Source of the DNA: CAIWTU01 sp963815135
GTDB taxonomy: Bacteria > Desulfobacterota > Desulfuromonadia > Geobacterales > Geobacteraceae
Reading direction: 5' to 3'
Assembly (NCBI GenBank): GCA_963815135.1
Contig: CAWFFO010000006.1
Location: 496,001 to 560,000 of the forward strand
DNA length: 64,000 nt
The number at the start of each line of letters is the position of its first letter. Positions within the stretch are counted from its first letter, which is position 1. Both the position numbers and the translations under genes were made by a program. Shown here piece after piece: positions 9,380 to 19,310 of the stretch. The notes under the pieces were generated by a model that was not told the DNA's origin, did not search any database, and saw nothing but the letters and a program-made list of their open reading frames with translations.

Positions 9380-10534
9380 TCAATCGGAACAATCTTCTTC
9401 GGGAACCAGCCGGGATTCCACCACGGCTATTTCAGGCGGAGTCGCTATGACAGCCCGCCACACAATGCATACCTTCATGGAGTCCGGCTCGATAATAACC
9501 GTGTCGAGTTTTGCAGGAACAGATGCGTTCCTGCCGTTTTCAAAAAGTACATCCACAAACTGCAGATCAGTGGGTAGTGAAAATGTGAGTGTCCCCGCGG
9601 GTGTCAGGTTGGTAAGGGTTATTTCCTCGCCTCCGGCAAGATGTGGAGCCTGCATGTCCGGATTTGCGCCGTTCCAGTACGCCATGTCGAAATCATCCGG
9701 CAAATCCGGCCAGCGCTCTTCAATCCAGTTGTTGTCGTATGTTCCGGCTAATTTCAGGCGCTGCCTCCACGCCTTGGCAATGATGCCGAACCCCTGGGGA
9801 GGATAGGTATTGCCGAAGGATGTGACAGGGTTTTTCGGATCATCGATCTGTGGAGCCGGGATCGTCTTGATCTTTTTGGCCTTCAGATACCACGCTTCGG
9901 CAAAACCCTTGCCCAGCGGATTGTCTTCAAATACAGTGTGAGCGATTGGAGCGTCGGCGGGCCCTTCGGGGTGACTTTCCCGCTGTTCGGGCGTCAGGCG
10001 CGATCCTGATTTGATGCCTTTGCCGTCGGGGTCGTCATGGTCGATCCTGCATTCACCGCCGAAGGCATATTCATATCGAAGCTCCAATGAAGTAACCGGT
10101 TCGGTGGGTGCCTTGAGCGCCCACCCTCCCATAAGACCTTTTTCCCAATTGCGCGGTCCGGTGACGAGAAGATTATTCTCCAGAACAAGTGGAGGTGCGG
10201 AGTCTTTTGTCGTGTATGGACCGGTTATCTTTATTCCTGCTACGAAACCGGGCGACGGCTTCCCTCCCGGAGCATAGGCAGTGGCATTCACGATAACATC
10301 GCACCTGGGTTTGTAGGGGACAAGGTCGCTTTCCTGTTTTACGCTGCTCTTGTTGACCTCGCCGAAGTATTCATCGGTCAGGGCTATCGGTACCTGCTCA
10401 TCGGAGACTGCAAGTTTCCCGTCGTTTTGAATATCAAAGGTGGCGCGCACGATCACAACGTGGGAAGACTGCCCGTCCCCGGCCGTAGCCTGAAAGGCCA
10501 TCGATGGGAATGGTGTGTGGTTGATGTATTTCAT
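9380..10534 (-). CDS. DUF2169 domain protein, T6SS accessory
   Basis: 384 residues with the DUF2169 hallmarks: N-terminal INHTPFPSMAFQA, the ADGKLAVSDEQVP-like strand region, KPRCDVIVNATAYAPGGKP and the late QPPEVAVVESRL-like end. Proteins of this family accompany T6SS effectors, DUF4150/PAAR-like tips and pentapeptide proteins, and some are reported as effector adaptors or chaperones. No signal peptide, so cytoplasmic. It lies 66 bp upstream of clpV. The DUF4150, TIGR02270, KS-like and DUF6484 genes that usually travel with it are at 30-35 kb in this window. The function here is inferred to be cargo loading; the direct partner is unknown. Confidence 0.85.
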   Translation of the reverse strand: MKYINHTPFPSMAFQATAGDGQSSHVVIVRATFDIQNDGKLAVSDEQVPIALTDEYFGEVNKSSVKQESDLVPYKPRCDVIVNATAYAPGGKPSPGFVAGIKITGPYTTKDSAPPLVLENNLLVTGPRNWEKGLMGGWALKAPTEPVTSLELRYEYAFGGECRIDHDDPDGKGIKSGSRLTPEQRESHPEGPADAPIAHTVFEDNPLGKGFAEAWYLKAKKIKTIPAPQIDDPKNPVTSFGNTYPPQGFGIIAKAWRQRLKLAGTYDNNWIEERWPDLPDDFDMAYWNGANPDMQAPHLAGGEEITLTNLTPAGTLTFSLPTDLQFVDVLFENGRNASVPAKLDTVIIEPDSMKVCIVWRAVIATPPEIAVVESRLVPEEDCSD

Positions 10535-10560
10535 TGAATCACTCCCGATTGAATTTCCCG

Positions 10561-13500
10561 TCAGGCGTTCATCGCTGCCATGGCTATCTCGCGCAAACCC
10601 TTCAGGTCCATTTTGCCGGTGCCGAGGATAGGCAGGCTCTCCACGCCCAGGTAGCAGTCGCGCCCCGGTTTCCAGAGGTTGGGCAGTTCACTCTCCGTCA
10701 TCAGCTGCTGGAGGGTTTCGGCGTCGGTGGCGTCCCGTGTAAAGACGACTACCAGCTTTTCCCCCTTCTTTTCGTCGGGAACCGCGGTGACCGCCAGCAC
10801 CTGGGTCTGCCCCAGGCGGTTGTGCAGTTCGTCTTCGATCGCGCCATGGGGGACCATCTCGCCGCCTATCTTGCTGAAGCGGGACAGACGATCGGTGATG
10901 CGGACGAAACCGTCATCGTCCATGACCCCGATGTCGCCGGTGACGTACCAGCCGTCGCGGATTACCTCCGCGGTCTTGTCGGCCCGCCCCAGGTAACCGA
11001 GCATGACATTGGGGCCCTTGACCAGGATCAGACCAGGCTCGCCCGGCTTGAGGGTCGTCGCCGCTCTCCGGGTCCACCACCCGGATCGCCACGCCGGGAA
11101 TGGGGTGTCCCACGCTTCCTTCCTTGGAGCCCTGCTGGCTGCACCCCGCCGATCTCCACGTCCGGCAGGCTCAGGGTGATGACCGGCGAGAGCTCCGTGG
11201 CGCCGTATCCTTCCATGGGCCGGATGCCGAATTTCTCCTGGAAGGCGTCGGCCAGCTTGCGCCTTCAGTTTCTCGGCCCCGGTGACCACCAGCCGCAGGG
11301 TGGCGAAATCTCCTTTCTTTGCCCGGCGCAGATAGGCAAGGAGGAAGGTGGGGGTGGCCAGCAGCAGGGTCGAGCGGTGTTCCCGCACCACCTGGGCGAT
11401 CTTTTCCCCATCCATCGGGTTCGGATGGTAGGCCGCGGAAAAGCCGCTCACCAGCGGGAACCAGAGGGTGCCGGTAAAGCCGAGGGAATGGAAGAAGGGC
11501 AGGGCGGAGCAGATGTTGTCGTTCAGGTCGACCCGGAAGACCATGCGCAGGGCCTCGATATTGGACATGATGTTGTGATGGGTCAGCATCACTCCCTTCG
11601 GTTCGCCGGTGCTGCCCGAGGAGAAGATGACCGTGGCGGGCCGGTCCGGCGCGAAGCCTCTGCGTCGGCAGAGCAGCCGAGCCGGGAGCAGGCGCGCCTT
11701 GAGCAGGGCGAGGAGCTTGTCCGTTCCGGAAATGGTCGGCGAGGATATCCTCCAGCATGACCATCCCTTCCAGGCGTGGCAGGGTCGGGACCTTTTCCAG
11801 GAAGGCCCGCGAGGTGATGATGGTGGTGATGCCGCACTGCGCTCGACTGCCGACCGGAGCGAAGCCTCGGAGGCGGTGTAGTTCAGGTTGACCGGAATCC
11901 TGCCCAGGAGCGAGACGGCAAGGTTGGTCAGCACGCCGCCCACGGAAGGCGGCAGCAGCAGCCCCACATGTTCGGCATTCCTGGCCGATCAGTTCATCGA
12001 GTTTCCCGGCCAGCGCCAGGGCCCCGGTCAGAGTCCGGCCGTAGGTGAGTTCCTTGCCGGAGGTGTCGGCTACGGCATTGCGTCGCCAGTTCTCCTTTGC
12101 CGAGTCGATGAAATATTCCCCCAGCGGCTTGCGGCGCTTCTTGCGCGAGTCGAAATAGTCGCACGACAGCTCCATCACCGCCTGCCGCACCTCGACGGCC
12201 GTGCTGGTGGCCGGCATGGGCTTGCCGAAGATGATGGATGACCCGGTAGGGGGAGAAGGGCGGGCGGTCGCGACAGGAGGCGGCCGTGGGCATAGCTGAG
12301 GATGCTCCCCCAGGCGCCGCCGATATATACCGGGATGACCGGGTAGCCGCTGTCCTTGACGATCCGCTCGAATCCGCCGCGGAACTCCCGCAGCATGCCG
12401 TTCGGGTAAGCGCCCCCTCGGCGAAGATGCAGACCATGTAGCCGTCATCCAGGGCTGGCGCTGGCCTGGCGGATGAACTCCACCAGTTCCTTCCTGCCGT
12501 CTTCGGACGAGACCGGGATCACCCCCATGCAGTCTGAAAAGGCAGCGCAGGACCGGCGTGTTGTAGTAGCTCCGCTCCATCACGAAGCGGATCCGGCGCT
12601 GGTTGGTGGCGGTCAGCAGCAGGGCGTCCACCCAGGTGACGTGATTGGGAATGAGAAGCGCCGGCCCTTCCACCGGCAGGTTTTCGCTCGCCGATGATGC
12701 GGATGCGATAGAAGATCTGCATGGCGGCGAGCGCGATGAAGCGGAGCAGGAAGTCCGGCAGCATCCAGAAGGTCAGCAGCAGTCAGGACCAGGGTCATCG
12801 CGCCGATGATGCTGAACCCCTGCGCGGCCGAGAGACCCAGCGGTCTGCTGAAGATCCAGGTCAGCCCGGAGGCGAGGAAGATCCCGATCCAGTTGATGAA
12901 GCTGGAGGCGGCCAGCACCTCGCCACGCCTGGCCGGCTCGGCCCTGAACTGGATGAAAGTCTGGAGCGGCAGACTGAAAAGACCCGCGCTGACGCCGAAG
13001 AGCACGATTACGGCAATCGAGAACGACAGGCTGGCAGGTCCGACATGAAGCAGGATACGGAGAGAGCGCAAGGCCCAGCAGCGCCGATGGGCACGATGCC
13101 GAATTCCACGTCCCGGCCGGAAAGTCTGGCCGCCAGCAGCGAACCGGCTCCGATGCCGAAGGCCGCGCGCCAGGAACAGGTATCCGCTCTGTGCCTCGGT
13201 CAGCCCCAAACGCTGGATGCCGTAGCCGATCAGGTTGAGCTGGGCAAAGGCCCCCACGAACATGAACCAGGCCAGACCGATCATTGCCAGCATCAGGTCG
13301 CTGTCGCCGCGAATGCTTTTGACGGTGCGCAAGATTTCCGCCGGAAACAGCGCGATATGTCTCGCCTTGTCGGATGCCCCGGTCCTGCCGATCTTCCACG
13401 ACGTGCCGAGGCCACACAGTGCGATGCAGAAGCAGACCGCGCCTGCCAGCCAGGCGTGTCCGGTGGTCAGCTGGGCCAGCACCGAGGCAAGCGCGGTGCC

Positions 13501-13956
13501 AATGATGATGGCCAGGAAGGTGAAGGACTCAATCAGGCCGTTGGCCGCGGAAAGCCTTTCGGTCGGCACCAGTTCGGGAATCACCCCGTACTTTGCCGGC
13601 GCGAACAGAGCACTGTGGGTCGCCATGAGAAACACGACCAGATAGAGTCCGTTTTCCATCCCCAGGGCAAAGGCGGCCATGGCAAGGCCTGTTACCGCCA
13701 CTTCCACCACCTTCACCGCCACGATCATCCCTGACTTGGCGAAGCGGTCGGCCAGACAGCCGGCCGGCGCGGAAAACAGCAGGAAGGGCAGCACGAAGGC
13801 CAGGCCGGCCAGGGCCGCGACGGTCCCGGCATTACCGGTCCCCTTAGCCTCGATCAGGTAGAAAATAATCAGCAGCTTGAGAATATTGTCGTTGAGCGCC
13901 CCGAGAAACTGGGTCGCATTAAGCCAGCCAAAACCCCTCGAAACTTTCGAATCCAT
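10561..13956 (-). CDS. aas: LplT-PlsC-Aas fusion: lysophospholipid flippase/acyltransferase/acyl-ACP synthetase, many apparent frameshifts
   Basis: Reacylates lysophospholipids at the inner membrane: the MFS part flips lysophospholipid inwards, the acyl-ACP synthetase makes acyl-ACP, and the PlsC part transfers it. Three blocks are visible: an MFS transporter (about 13956-12780, FGWLNATQFLGALNDNILKL, LADRFAKSGMI), a PlsC-like acyltransferase (about 12700-12180, PALLIPNHVTWVDALLLTAT with the NHxxxxD-type motif, EGALTR) and an AMP-binding synthetase (about 12080-10561, IFSSGSTGEPKGVMLTHHN, GYGATELSP-like, GWYVTGDIG). The full length fits the roughly 1130-residue three-domain proteins. Frames change near 13168, 13073, 12780, 12685, 12533, 12453, 12405, 12240, 11980, 11840, 11730, 11255, 11140 and 11060 while conserved residues continue. 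I infer insertion errors. AGGAGG precedes the ATG at 13956. Confidence 0.88.
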
Positions 13957-13982
13957 CAAACCCTCCTAACTCCAAAAATATT

Positions 13983-14006
13983 GGGACGCCCATGAATTCA
14001 TGCGTT
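13983..14006. repeat. Left terminal inverted repeat of the RAYT element
   Basis: 24 bp beginning GGGACGCCCATGAATT. Its reverse complement matches 15050-15073 at 22 of 24 positions. It overlaps the 3' end and stop codon of the transposase gene. The inner GGGACGCCC is itself nearly palindromic, as in REP sequences. Confidence 0.8.
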
Positions 14007-15015
14007 TATAAACTTCTCCAGAGACCATCCACTCTCTGCCGCAAACTTCTCGCCTCGTTGCACCGCGCGACTTACCGCCGATTGAGTCAGCTTTAACCTG
14101 GTTGCAAGAGTCGTTGCGGAATGCCCTAACTCCCTGACGGCCCAGAAGCAGAAAAGATCCCTGTGCGGCAACCCGCTTCGGCAGCTTGCCGCAGGCCCAC
14201 ACTTCATTGACATTCATAGCCAGCAGTCCGGCTACAATCCGGGCCAACCGCTCCAGATCAATCCCATTTTTTTGAAATAAACTGCCAGCCTCAAGACACT
14301 CTTCAGTTTCCCTTAATGCAGATTCGACAAATCCGCTGTCGCCAAGAATTCTCTCATCGCTCTTTAAATGATTATCGCCCTGTTGTCTGGCCGCAATCTG
14401 TATCCAGCCGCCGTTGCTGCGCAACAATCCGCCTCCGGTCAAATCCGGCCTGCGGCCAAGATCGACACCATCTGCAACAAAGGCGCAATATTTTTTCCGT
14501 GCGGGGATAATTCTTTTTGCAAAGCGGAGCAGTATGTCTTCGGTTGCCAGCCATGAATCATCGTGCCGGCCCATGATTTGTCCGTGACCACTGTACCGAT
14601 AGTGCTCCAGCTCTTCGAGGGAAGTTACGATTTCCGATCGTAAAGGGTTGAGATGTATATAGCGGACAAGTTCCAGGAGATAGGGCTCTTCCTGGCACAG
14701 GATTGATTTGTAACGGTTTTGGAAGAGGTGGCCATGCCGGGCGTGGCGGCGGTTGAAGGTTACCGCATATCCTGTCAGCAACCGGCACATCACTGTTGAA
14801 ACTGGCTTGGCGCCCGTCTTCAGCAACAGGTGAAAATGGTTGGGAATCAAAGCCCAGGCAAAGCAACAAGTTGAAGTGTCGATAAGAATACGGCTCAAAC
14901 GGGATACGAAATCATCCCGGTCTTCGTCGTCAAAGAATATCTCCCTTTGCTCCAGACCTCGACATATAATGTGATGAAAGGCGCCGGGAGCATCTATGCG
15001 TGAGTTGCGTGGCAT
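13998..15015 (-). mobile_element. REP-associated tyrosine (Y1) transposase, RAYT
   Basis: Single-strand Y1 transposase of the IS200/REP-associated family, which nicks REP hairpins. N-terminal half: APGAFHHIICRGLEQREIFF, HUH motif as NHFHLLLK, HLFQNRYKSILCQEEPYLLE with the candidate nucleophile tyrosine, and RYIHLNPLRS. The C-terminal part is a DnaA-like helix-turn-helix (ATTLATRLKLTQSAVSRAV) found in longer RAYTs. This C-terminal block is in another frame: one extra A near 14163 separates them. Removing it gives a 338-residue protein ending at 13998. Without correction the ORF runs on as nonsense to 13966. Inverted repeats lie at both ends. Confidence 0.85.
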
Positions 15016-15049
15016 GTCGGGGAAATTAACATAAATTTATATAATTAAC

Positions 15050-15073
15050 AACGCATAATTTCATGGGCGTCCC
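15050..15073. repeat. Right terminal inverted repeat of the RAYT element
   Basis: 24 bp ending in TTCATGGGCGTCCC. It is the inverted partner of 13983-14006 with two mismatches. It continues into CATGGG-N7-CCCATG (15063-15081), a hairpin of the kind RAYT/IS200 transposases recognise. It lies 35 bp upstream of the transposase start. Confidence 0.8.
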
Positions 15074-15111
15074 TCCCATGCCTTTAGATCGGCTGGCATT
15101 TTTTCTGATAT

Positions 15112-16941
15112 TTAGACACCCCACCTGGGAGCATCCGGCCGCGAACTACGCTTTGGCTGCAGGCCATGGTTATGCAGCCACGCTTCTCCCTCCTCTTTCA
15201 GCAACCAATGTTCACTGGTGACGAAGTCATTGGCCATCAATTCGGTACCATGCCGTTTCAAAGCGAAGATCAAGGCAAACAATTTGTTATCGTCACCTTT
15301 TCGGATTATTCTCCCGTAGTTCTTTGCCACTTTGCGAATATTGTAATGACTGAGAAAATTCTCGACCGCTGCCGAGGCCTTTGGATCGTGAAAGTTATCC
15401 AGTGACAAAGAAGCCTGCCACGTCACCATTTTTGATGAATCGTTCTGAGACATTACGAGAGGTTCTATCGCGCGGACGTCTTGTATATCTCCCAGAGAAC
15501 ACGCCGCGGCCAGTCGAATGCTTTCCTTCCCGTTTTTCAGCGCGGCAACGAGCGGATCGGTCGCTTGTGAATTCCCTGTTTTTCCCAAAGAATATGCGGC
15601 AATTTCCTTAATATCATCAGACGGATCATTCTCCAGAATGTTTATAAGCGGTGAGACAACGCGAGGATCTTTTATCGTACCCAATGACCAGGTAACACCA
15701 CTCCTGACAGATTCACATCGGGATTTCGCAAGCAAGTCAATCAGAGGTTGAACCGCCTGATATTTTTTTGTATGCGCCAAGGAACGCGCGGCCGTTTCCT
15801 GAATTGAGATATTCTCGCTCTTCAAAAGGGGAACGATTGCACGAGTCGCCCGGTCGTCACCTATCTTGCCAAGCGCTTTTATCGCACATATGTGAACTCT
15901 TGCTTCCGGGCTTTTCAACAGAACAATCAGGGGTTCGACTGCGACGGGATTCCTGATTTTACCCAAGGTTTCAATCGCGGCAATGCGCAACTCATCATCA
16001 GTATCGGTAGAGTCGCTCTTGTTTTTAGTTAACACGGAAATAACAGGCATTGCAGCACTCGGGTCGCCGATTTTCCCAAGTGCCTTGACCACCTCAAGTT
16101 CAATCCCTTTTTCAGTCATTACGTCAATCAAAGGTTTGACTGCACATCTATCTCCTATTCTCCCCAAAACCTTTACGGCAATTGCATGAAGTCTTACGGC
16201 ATCCTTATCTTCCAGGACGGTCAGGAATTCCTTTGCTGCCAAAGGATTGTCAATATTCAAAAGAGCATTTTCCGCATTTTCTTGATAACTGTAACCGCCG
16301 GCCTTGCCACCATTTTTCCAGTACTCGACCAGCGGACGGATTGCGCGTGGGTCATTAATGCGGCCAAGCGCGTCCGCCGCAAAGTTCATGACATACCAGT
16401 CCTCATCATTTTTTAACAAAACTATCAACGGGTTTACCGCGCTGGGGTCTCCCCTATCGCCAAGGGCTTTAACGGAATTTCTCCTTACTTCCGCATTTCT
16501 GCTTTTCAAGGCACTGATAAGTTTTTCAGTAGGGCGGGGATCAGGGATAGCTTCATCTCGAATTATGTCATATTCCATTAACACCATGTGCGCAAAAGCA
16601 GATGGAAGAAAAACAAAATCCCGGGTATTAAGAGAGAGAAAACCTCTTCCGGAGCCGGGGAAAATTGATAACAGCAAGAGAATTAACATAACTGTTTTCA
16701 TGACGTTGACGATCAGTTTTCCGGAAAAGGGAATGCCGAATATGTACAATAAAGGGGTTGCCAGCAATAGAAGGTAGAAATAAAGTGCAAAAGACACAAT
16801 GAAACAGCCGAGTATGAACAGAAAGTCGTTATCGTCAGCCATGAATTCAATCAGACGCAAATGGGTACCAGCGCTTATTATTGCGAGCCAGGTCAGGCAT
16901 ACGGTCAACGGCGCAATCAACAACAATGCCTTATTAGTCAT
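15112..16941 (-). CDS. HEAT-repeat protein with N-terminal membrane segments
   Basis: 609 residues. Three hydrophobic stretches at about 5-28, 40-68 and 75-98 anchor it in the membrane. From about residue 135 to 560 it is a run of roughly 30-residue HEAT/PBS-lyase-type repeats, with phrases such as DPSAVNPLIVLLKNDEDW, NDPRAIRPLVEYW, GDRCAVKPLIDVM and GDPSAAMPVISVL recurring. HEAT arrays are protein-binding scaffolds; no enzyme motif is visible. It is the last gene before the RAYT element and lies downstream of a lipoprotein and a membrane protein on the same strand. Whether it belongs to the secretion region or is a bystander cannot be decided. The ORF is intact. Confidence 0.8.
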   Translation of the reverse strand: MTNKALLLIAPLTVCLTWLAIISAGTHLRLIEFMADDNDFLFILGCFIVSFALYFYLLLLATPLLYIFGIPFSGKLIVNVMKTVMLILLLLSIFPGSGRGFLSLNTRDFVFLPSAFAHMVLMEYDIIRDEAIPDPRPTEKLISALKSRNAEVRRNSVKALGDRGDPSAVNPLIVLLKNDEDWYVMNFAADALGRINDPRAIRPLVEYWKNGGKAGGYSYQENAENALLNIDNPLAAKEFLTVLEDKDAVRLHAIAVKVLGRIGDRCAVKPLIDVMTEKGIELEVVKALGKIGDPSAAMPVISVLTKNKSDSTDTDDELRIAAIETLGKIRNPVAVEPLIVLLKSPEARVHICAIKALGKIGDDRATRAIVPLLKSENISIQETAARSLAHTKKYQAVQPLIDLLAKSRCESVRSGVTWSLGTIKDPRVVSPLINILENDPSDDIKEIAAYSLGKTGNSQATDPLVAALKNGKESIRLAAACSLGDIQDVRAIEPLVMSQNDSSKMVTWQASLSLDNFHDPKASAAVENFLSHYNIRKVAKNYGRIIRKGDDNKLFALIFALKRHGTELMANDFVTSEHWLLKEEGEAWLHNHGLQPKRSSRPDAPRWGV

Positions 16942-17001
16942 AACTACTCCATATTTTCAATTCGGAACTCCAGATTTGCAAAATTCAATTATACTGTTCA
17001 A

Positions 17002-17174
17002 CTATTTTTCTTTTCCCCCGGTGACCTGTCCTGTCAACATTGGAAACTGTGGGTTTGCTTCGAAAATGTCTTTTGCATCGAAAAGCGGCTCTGTTTTTTG
17101 ACGCCTTCGGAGTATGCAGCGGTAGAAAACAGAACCATACAGATTAGCGGCATATAGAATTTCAGGCAATCCAT
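17002..17174 (-). pseudogene. Small secreted protein, possibly frameshifted
   Basis: ATG at 17174, with GAGG eight bases upstream, opens a good signal peptide (MDCLKFYMPLICMVLFSTAA, then YSEG). After an A6 run near 17095 the frame runs into a stop, but adding one A joins it to a frame ending KTEPLFDAKDIFEANPQFP...GGKEK at 17002. The joined product would be about 57 residues. This is one of the few places where a missing base, not an extra one, is needed. It may be a real short exported protein, a decayed gene or chance. No family recognised. Confidence 0.35.
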
Positions 17175-17214
17175 GGAGTATCCTCAAATGGTTTATTGTC
17201 AGTCAATCCTGCGA

Positions 17215-17667
17215 TTATTTGACTATCGTACAGACCGCGGGCTTGTCTAAGTCAGCCTCGGAGGAATTTTCATCTACAAACTTGCTGTCCTCGTTTATGT
17301 CGCATTTCAGACTTATCGAATCAGGCGGGTAGCCTATGCCCCCATCCGCATAGCCGGTATACGTTTTCCCGTTATTGACCAAGCAAACTTTGATTCTGAA
17401 AATGTGGTCACCCATTGTGGTGAAAAACCTGAACTTTCTGACTCTCTTCAGTTCGAAATGCCCGGAGCTGTCCGTGATGAAAGTTCGTGCCGCCATTCGG
17501 CATGCGCTGTCGTTAAGCTCATTCGTGATCATTACCCTCATCCCGCCTGCGGGGATGCCATTATCAGTTATCGTGCCCGTAACTTCGGGTGATTGGTTGA
17601 TAAAATGCGGACAGGGTGCACAGCCGGAGCACAGGGCCAAAAATGCTCCCAGCATCATGTATCTCAT
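17215..17667 (-). CDS. Lipoprotein with transthyretin-like/CarboxypepD_reg-like domain
   Basis: 150 residues from the ATG at 17667. Signal MRYMMLGAFLALCSGC has a lipobox ending at Cys16. The mature part resembles small TTR-like beta-sandwich domains: VTGTITDNGIPAGGMRVMIT, then TFITDSSGHFELKRV. Six or more cysteines suggest disulfides in the periplasm. Similar short lipoproteins occur beside T6SS effectors as putative immunity proteins, but nothing here proves that. It lies 114 bp downstream of the polytopic membrane protein. An upstream start at 17709 would spoil the signal peptide, so I reject it. Confidence 0.65.
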   Translation of the reverse strand: MRYMMLGAFLALCSGCAPCPHFINQSPEVTGTITDNGIPAGGMRVMITNELNDSACRMAARTFITDSSGHFELKRVRKFRFFTTMGDHIFRIKVCLVNNGKTYTGYADGGIGYPPDSISLKCDINEDSKFVDENSSEADLDKPAVCTIVK

Positions 17668-17780
17668 GACGCTTCCCGGCAGGCGCTCTCGTGTGCCCAA
17701 GTCTCTCATCAGAAACGAACCGTTTCAGATGGAGCAGCTTGGTGGCAACCATGGAATGCAAGTGACTTCCCATATTCTAA

Positions 17781-19040
17781 TCACGCCATGAGGTAGCGGG
17801 CATAGATGGGCGCGCCGTAGGTCACCATCAGGTAGAGGGCGCCGCTAGCCGCCATGAGCTTGAGAACCCAGGGGACGAACCCGTTTCCCGGGATCTCGAC
17901 CAGCTTCTCGATGGTCCAGAGGGTCAGGAAGCTGCCGGCAATGATCTGGACCGACGATATGCCGAGAAGCGACGCGCAGAGCACGCCGGCGAAGCAGAGG
18001 ACCAGCACGAGTCCCTGCATGGCGAGCCAGTTCAGTCTCTTCAGGTAGCGGTTCGAGCCGGCGATGAGCAGGCCGAGGTAGCCGACGATTCCGCCGACAA
18101 CGAGAGCACCGCTCTCGAAGGGGCGGAGGAGGGGATGGGTGAAGTTTGCCGCCTTGAGGCACATGAAAACCGCCACAACGAGGAGTCCGGTCGAGGTGCC
18201 CCGCGCCAGGGCATCATGGTCCCTGAAGCCGAGAGCGTATCCGAAAGGAATGATTGCCCCGGAAAAGCCGAGCAGGGTCATCAGGCTGAGAGCTGCCAGG
18301 CCGCCTATCCAGACGCTCCCCGTAATCAGGGCAGCCGCGGCGAAAACGACCGTCATGACGGCAGGGCAGACCTGCTGGAGATACCGCCTTCCCAGGGTAA
18401 TCTTTTCATCCAGGGTCATCTTGTCCATGCGCAGAAAATCACGGTGAATGACCAGGGTGAGGCCCAGACCGCCACCGATGAGGAGGCAGCCGAGAAAGGC
18501 CGAGAACTGGTTGGGTTTCATCACGCCGGAGCCTTGAGCGGCCAGAAGGGCAACCCCGCCGGCATAAACGCCGAGTTCCCATATCTCCTTGGGCAGGTTT
18601 CTGACGAAATAGATAAGGTGCCTGCCGATCAGCAGCATGGCGAGGATGGTGAATACGGCAATCAGGCCGAGGCGCAGGAAGTTGACGCCGGCGAAGAAAG
18701 ATTGCTTCTTCATGGCTGCAGCCGCTTTATTGATCGTGTCCTGTCCGGTCATCGCCTTCAGCGAGCCTTCGGTGAGCTTTGCCGTTAACCCCGTGTTGAG
18801 AAGAACCATAATGCGCCTTACGCGCCTCTCGGCGGCAACTGCTGATATGTCGCCGTCTTTTTCGGCGCTACGAATCTCTGAAACCCTGATGCGGGCTTCC
18901 TGGATAGCGGCAAGTTGCTCGGGATTGTAAGGCGGCGGATAAACTTCGGCCAGGGTGGAGTTGACGGACATAACGAATAACAGTAGGCCTAAAACTACCG
19001 CAAAGGCTGTGATACGTGGGTTTGGCATGTCGAAAACCAT
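17781..19040 (-). CDS. Polytopic membrane protein of unknown function
   Basis: 419 residues. A cleavable signal or first helix (about 8-30) ending NSTLAEVYPP is followed by a hydrophilic segment of about 80 residues (about 32-115, helical, charged). Nine or ten transmembrane helices then run to the C-terminus. No transporter, channel or enzyme motif is recognisable. AGGAGAAGG precedes the ATG at 19040. It follows directly on the 3'-truncated paralogue remnant at 19075-19291, as if a recombination joined the array to this gene. ORF intact, base composition higher in GC than the array. Confidence 0.7.
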   Translation of the reverse strand: MVFDMPNPRITAFAVVLGLLLFVMSVNSTLAEVYPPPYNPEQLAAIQEARIRVSEIRSAEKDGDISAVAAERRVRRIMVLLNTGLTAKLTEGSLKAMTGQDTINKAAAAMKKQSFFAGVNFLRLGLIAVFTILAMLLIGRHLIYFVRNLPKEIWELGVYAGGVALLAAQGSGVMKPNQFSAFLGCLLIGGGLGLTLVIHRDFLRMDKMTLDEKITLGRRYLQQVCPAVMTVVFAAAALITGSVWIGGLAALSLMTLLGFSGAIIPFGYALGFRDHDALARGTSTGLLVVAVFMCLKAANFTHPLLRPFESGALVVGGIVGYLGLLIAGSNRYLKRLNWLAMQGLVLVLCFAGVLCASLLGISSVQIIAGSFLTLWTIEKLVEIPGNGFVPWVLKLMAASGALYLMVTYGAPIYARYLMA

Positions 19041-19074
19041 GTAATCCTTCTCCTATATTATCTTTTTTGCTTTT

Positions 19075-19291
19075 TCAGTTTGTTCCTACAGCGTTATCCG
19101 TGAGGCACGGGGAACAGCGATAGGCTTGTACTTTCTCCTGTGTCAAATGTATGCGGTTTAAGTTCTGTGGCTTCTTTTATGTTGTACAATGGTTCCATCT
19201 TTCCGGCGCCGTGCGCCACAGGGGAGAATAGTACGGCTGCAACAAAAACCACGGCGGCAACCGCCCTTATGTTTTGTCTGCTCTTGTACAT
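19075..19291 (-). pseudogene. 5' remnant of the secreted paralogue family (copy 7)
   Basis: ATG at 19291 with AGAGG upstream; signal peptide ending SPVAHGAGKMEPLYNIKEA, followed by SLSLFPVPH. The start of the mature domain matches the array members (GAGNMEPLYNLNEAK, SLFPVPRDNAIGTN). Removing one base near 19094 extends the match to DNAVGTN and then it stops at 19075. Everything after the first ~70 codons of the family is missing. A true truncation, not only a frameshift. Confidence 0.75.
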
Positions 19292-19310
19292 GAATTCCTC
19301 TTTGATCTCG

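Noticed and set aside
10534..11760. Plus-strand 408-codon frame over the aas synthetase domain
   Set aside because: Mirror frame of a GC-rich conserved gene; the minus strand carries the AMP-binding motifs.
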